DNA from: Chersky-840 sp035604715
Lineage (GTDB): Bacteria > Actinomycetota > Acidimicrobiia > Acidimicrobiales > UBA8190
Assembly: GCA_963731665.1 (NCBI GenBank)
Contig: CAVSWP010000003.1
Span: 326,821 to 390,820, forward strand
Length of the DNA stretch: 64,000 nucleotides
Reading direction: 5' to 3'
The position numbers were made by a program, and so were the translations under genes. Position 1 is the first letter of the stretch, and each line of letters opens with the position of its first letter. This document shows, in pieces, positions 61,598-64,000 of the stretch. The notes beneath the pieces are model-generated. The model was not told the DNA's origin, made no database searches, and saw only the letters and a program-made list of their open reading frames with translations.

Positions 61598-63058
61598 ATG
61601 TCCACCGTGGACGAGCTACGGTGGGCCGAGGTGGTCGAAGCTGACCAGGCCCCGGCGCCCGGACCAGACCTCGACGACAACGCGTCGGACCCACCTCAGG
61701 GTGTGGCGGCACCACCACGAGAGCTCGACTTAGTCGCCCGTTTCGTTGAGCAGCTCATCGAGGGCGCGCTCGAAACCCGCCGCACGCGTCACCCTTCTGA
61801 GCCCGATCCTGTCGTGGATTGGGCGGCCTTGTGGGCCATCGGTACTGGGTCGACATCCATGGAGCAGGGCGTCGGTCAAATGGTGGTTGCGGCCGACGCC
61901 CTCGCCAAGCACATTGCCGCCGGGAAGAGCTCGCCTCAGTCGCCGCCAACGCTTGACAAGATTTCTCAGACCCAGCGGATGCCACTGATCGTCGGCACTC
62001 CTGCGCTGAGCGCCTTGGCACGTGAGCGGCCGTCGGTCACGGCGAGTTCCGGCTCGGCGATTGACCGCGTCGACGTTCCGCTCCCACCTTTGGCTGTCTT
62101 TCCGCCCAAGCCAACACCAGCCACCTTTCCCGATCAGTCGACTCTTAGACCCAGCGTTCGAGCCCTGCGCCGTGAGCACCTGGCTACGGCGTTCGGCTGG
62201 GTTCGCAATGTGGGACTGGCCTTGATCCTCTTCGCCGGGTGGCAGCTCTGGGGTACCAGTCTGGCCCAACACCAGGCTCAGCAATCACTGAAGCAGCAGT
62301 TCACGGCGCGAGTGCGCCAGGCCCCGACAACCCCGGCCGCCCCCTCGCTCGTGTCCGCCGATGCCGGGCTGCCTGAACCGGCCGAGGGGTCTGTGGTGGC
62401 CCGGCTTCGGATTCCGGCGATCGGGGTCGACCAGTACGTGGTCGAAGGCACCGCCGAAGGCGACCTCCAGAAGGGGCCCGGGCACTACATCGGCACCGCC
62501 ATGCCCGGTCAGGCCGGCAACGTCGCCATCGCCGGGCACCGAACCACCTATGGGGCACCGTTCAACAACCTCAACAGCATGGTCCCGGGCGACGAGATCG
62601 ACCTCACGACGGATTCCGGCATGACCCTTGACTACATCGTGACCCAGCCTCCGGTTGCGGTGGCGCCGTCGGACGTCAAGATTCTCAACTACTTCGGCGA
62701 CAACCGACTCACCCTGACCACGTGCAACCCCAGGTATTCGGCCTCTCAGCGACTCGTCGTCGTGGCCTTGCTCAGATCACCGGTCGGGCCGAACCTGGTG
62801 ACGAGCTCCACCAAGACCGTCGCGAGCCGGAGCAAGCCGCCAGTCGTGGCCGGCGGGGGATCTGTGGGTTGGAACCTGTCGTACCTCCCCGCCGTGCTCG
62901 CCGTACTGCTGTTCATCGTGCTGCTCAGCCTCGTCAACCGTCGCGCCGCCGTCTATTACGGCAGACGGGGCCGGTGGTTCATCCTTGTGCCCATCTGGGT
63001 GGCGTCGGTGTACCTCCTTTTCGGCCTGCTCTCGAGCTTCGTGCCCTCCACGCTGTAG
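61598..63058 (+). CDS. Class E sortase
   Basis: 486 residues. A long N-terminal soluble region (about 1-200, Ala/Pro/Asp-rich, no known domain), a transmembrane helix (LALILFAGWQLWGTSLA), the sortase barrel with His 314 in AIAGHRTTYGAPF, Cys 376 in TLTTCNPRYSAS and Arg 385, then two C-terminal transmembrane helices. Class E sortases of actinobacteria usually recognise LAXTG-type signals. The cytoplasmic extension and second membrane anchor make it much longer than the usual 200-350 residues. It follows the exosortase by 58 bases, suggesting one transcript. Confidence 0.9.
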   Translation: MSTVDELRWAEVVEADQAPAPGPDLDDNASDPPQGVAAPPRELDLVARFVEQLIEGALETRRTRHPSEPDPVVDWAALWAIGTGSTSMEQGVGQMVVAADALAKHIAAGKSSPQSPPTLDKISQTQRMPLIVGTPALSALARERPSVTASSGSAIDRVDVPLPPLAVFPPKPTPATFPDQSTLRPSVRALRREHLATAFGWVRNVGLALILFAGWQLWGTSLAQHQAQQSLKQQFTARVRQAPTTPAAPSLVSADAGLPEPAEGSVVARLRIPAIGVDQYVVEGTAEGDLQKGPGHYIGTAMPGQAGNVAIAGHRTTYGAPFNNLNSMVPGDEIDLTTDSGMTLDYIVTQPPVAVAPSDVKILNYFGDNRLTLTTCNPRYSASQRLVVVALLRSPVGPNLVTSSTKTVASRSKPPVVAGGGSVGWNLSYLPAVLAVLLFIVLLSLVNRRAAVYYGRRGRWFILVPIWVASVYLLFGLLSSFVPSTL

Positions 63059-63186
63059 GCGATCATCGACCTCCTGTGCCGACCCGGGGACGCGCCCGGG
63101 GCGACCCGCCTCCCAAAGGTGAGATTCGACCACGGCGAGTAGTCACCGTCGGGTGCCCGTCGGGTTCTGTGACGGATCCGTGACGC

Positions 63187-63288
63187 AGAGGTAATCCAGT
63201 CGCGAACTTGGAATGAACTCTTTGGAACGCGCCATTTTTGTCTTGTTGTCGGTCTCCGACTCTTGTTCTGATGCGATCGTGTTGGCAG
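63187..63288 (+). promoter_or_regulatory. PHO-box-like element, copy B (upstream of secreted protein)
   Basis: Second copy of the 57744-57845 element at a fixed offset of 5,443 bases, ending in the identical CTTGTTCTGATG (63262-63273). On the minus strand GTTC recurs every 10-11 bases (CGTTCC, AGTTCA, AGTTCG), a weaker form of the copy-A repeats. It lies about 230 bases before the secreted protein. A further partial half-site (AATGAACTG) is seen near 63365. The remaining 63059-63516 gap shows nothing else. Confidence 0.55.
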
Positions 63289-63516
63289 CTGGGTGTCGGA
63301 CGGAAAGGCTGTCGCTTCGAGCAACGGTTGTGGGACGACCGCGTGACAGCAAGGGAAACCCGAAATGAACTGTTTGCGTCAACCGGAATGGCAGCTTGTA
63401 GTGGGGCTTTGTCTCTGCTCATATACCTGGGGAACGGCGGAAAACCGAGCTTCACGCAACCGGACCACTCCACCCCGACACAAAATCCAAAGACCCCACC
63501 AAAGGATGGACATTCC

Positions 63517-64000
63517 ATGCGCAAGTCGATGAGACGTGCTTTGACCTATGTCGCGGCGATCTCCTGCATCAGTCTCCCCGCGACGCTCGCTCTGGCTGGT
63601 TCGGCCAGTGCAACGACGATTACCAGTAGCGACGGGACCGTGACCCTGAGCACCACCGCGGGCAGCGTCGCACCGGGGGCGTATTCCAGCGGGCAGACGG
63701 TCGACATCTCGGTCGGGGCGAACTCGACGATGAGCAACGCCAACTTGGCCTCCTTCGGATTCCCCAGCGGGGCGGTGGCCATCAAGGCCCTCGAGTGTGC
63801 GGACCCGGACGGCCTCCCCGCCAATCTGCCCACGGTGGCAAGCGAGTGCCAGCCCGACACGGTCGCCTCGATTCCGAGTGCCAACTCGGACGGAAGCATG
63901 AGCTTCTTCAGCTACCCCGTGTACGCGCTACCCGACAACTATCTGTTCGGCGAGCCCGCCGACAGCACGCCAGTGTGTGGAGCGACACCGAACATGTGTG
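63517..64000 (+). CDS. Secreted surface protein, N-terminal part (3' truncated by window)
   Basis: 161 codons visible, open to the window end. Signal peptide with basic start (MRKSMRRALTYVAA), hydrophobic core and cleavage near AGSASATTI. The mature part is a beta-rich domain (VTLSTTAGSVAPGAYSSGQT, VDISVGANSTMSNANLASFG) with paired cysteines (ALECADPDG, SECQP, PVCGATPNMC). No family was recognised; the C-terminus, where a sorting signal would be, is outside. ATG 63517 has AAAGGATGG upstream. Position after exosortase and sortase, with the PHO-like element, makes it the prime substrate candidate. Confidence 0.75.
   Translation, partial: MRKSMRRALTYVAAISCISLPATLALAGSASATTITSSDGTVTLSTTAGSVAPGAYSSGQTVDISVGANSTMSNANLASFGFPSGAVAIKALECADPDGLPANLPTVASECQPDTVASIPSANSDGSMSFFSYPVYALPDNYLFGEPADSTPVCGATPNMC

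Noticed and set aside
63361..63385. Third possible PHO-like half-site (AATGAACTG)
   Set aside because: Only one unit matches and the 11-base repeat is not clear.

Overview
The window reads as chromosomal DNA of a high-GC actinobacterium, most likely class Acidimicrobiia. The signs are the gene order smc-ftsY-ffh-rpsP-KH-rimM-trmD-rplS-DUF2469-yraN-comM-dprA, heavy use of GTG and TTG starts, several F420/LLM-type oxidoreductases, a mycothiol-type amidase (Mca), a PspA-HtpX-PspAB envelope-stress operon and an actinobacterial class E sortase. The lineage is inferred from gene content; there is no rRNA in the window.

Layout. 1-8.9 kb: SRP and ribosome-maturation block (smc end, ftsY, ffh, rpsP, KH protein, rimM, trmD, rplS, DUF2469, yraN). 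The lepB and rnhB genes that commonly lie between rplS and DUF2469 are absent. 8.9-13.1 kb: enoyl-CoA hydratase, a lipoprotein, a YihY membrane protein, an ECF sigma factor and a two-domain VOC protein. 13.1-16.5 kb: a less GC-rich, gene-poor interruption with a decayed methyltransferase, a secreted protein, a small helical protein and a broken copy of a comM segment, right before intact comM and dprA. 19-24 kb: a PAS-GGDEF-EAL protein, VOC protein, NYN protein and alanine dehydrogenase. 24-29 kb: an apparent catabolic unit (LLM monooxygenase, SDR, SGNH hydrolase, IclR regulator, SDR), several members joined by GTGA stop/start overlaps. 29-36 kb: fumC, pterin carbinolamine dehydratase, psp operon, mca, SCP2 protein. 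36-53 kb: mixed housekeeping and accessory genes (purE, PAP2, RecB-like nuclease, OsmC, chrA, phosphatase, glycosidase and others).

53-64 kb is the most unusual part: a surface-assembly locus. Two GT2 glycosyltransferases and a GT-C-like membrane protein precede a PstB-type ATPase carrying a long proline-rich repeat extension. Then follow an exosortase fused to an EpsI-like domain, a class E sortase and a secreted protein running off the window. Upstream of both the PstB fusion and the secreted protein lies the same roughly 100-bp element with 11-bp-spaced GTTCAC repeats that resemble PHO boxes. A secreted four-repeat protein at 38.8-39.9 kb ends in a PEV-hydrophobic-RRRRR tail that could be a substrate of these sorting enzymes. 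I infer a phosphate-responsive surface-protein anchoring system; no part of that link is proven here.

A second window-wide pattern is a TANNNT -10 hexamer 6-10 bases upstream of many start codons without a Shine-Dalgarno sequence, implying widespread leaderless mRNAs. It was used to choose several starts.
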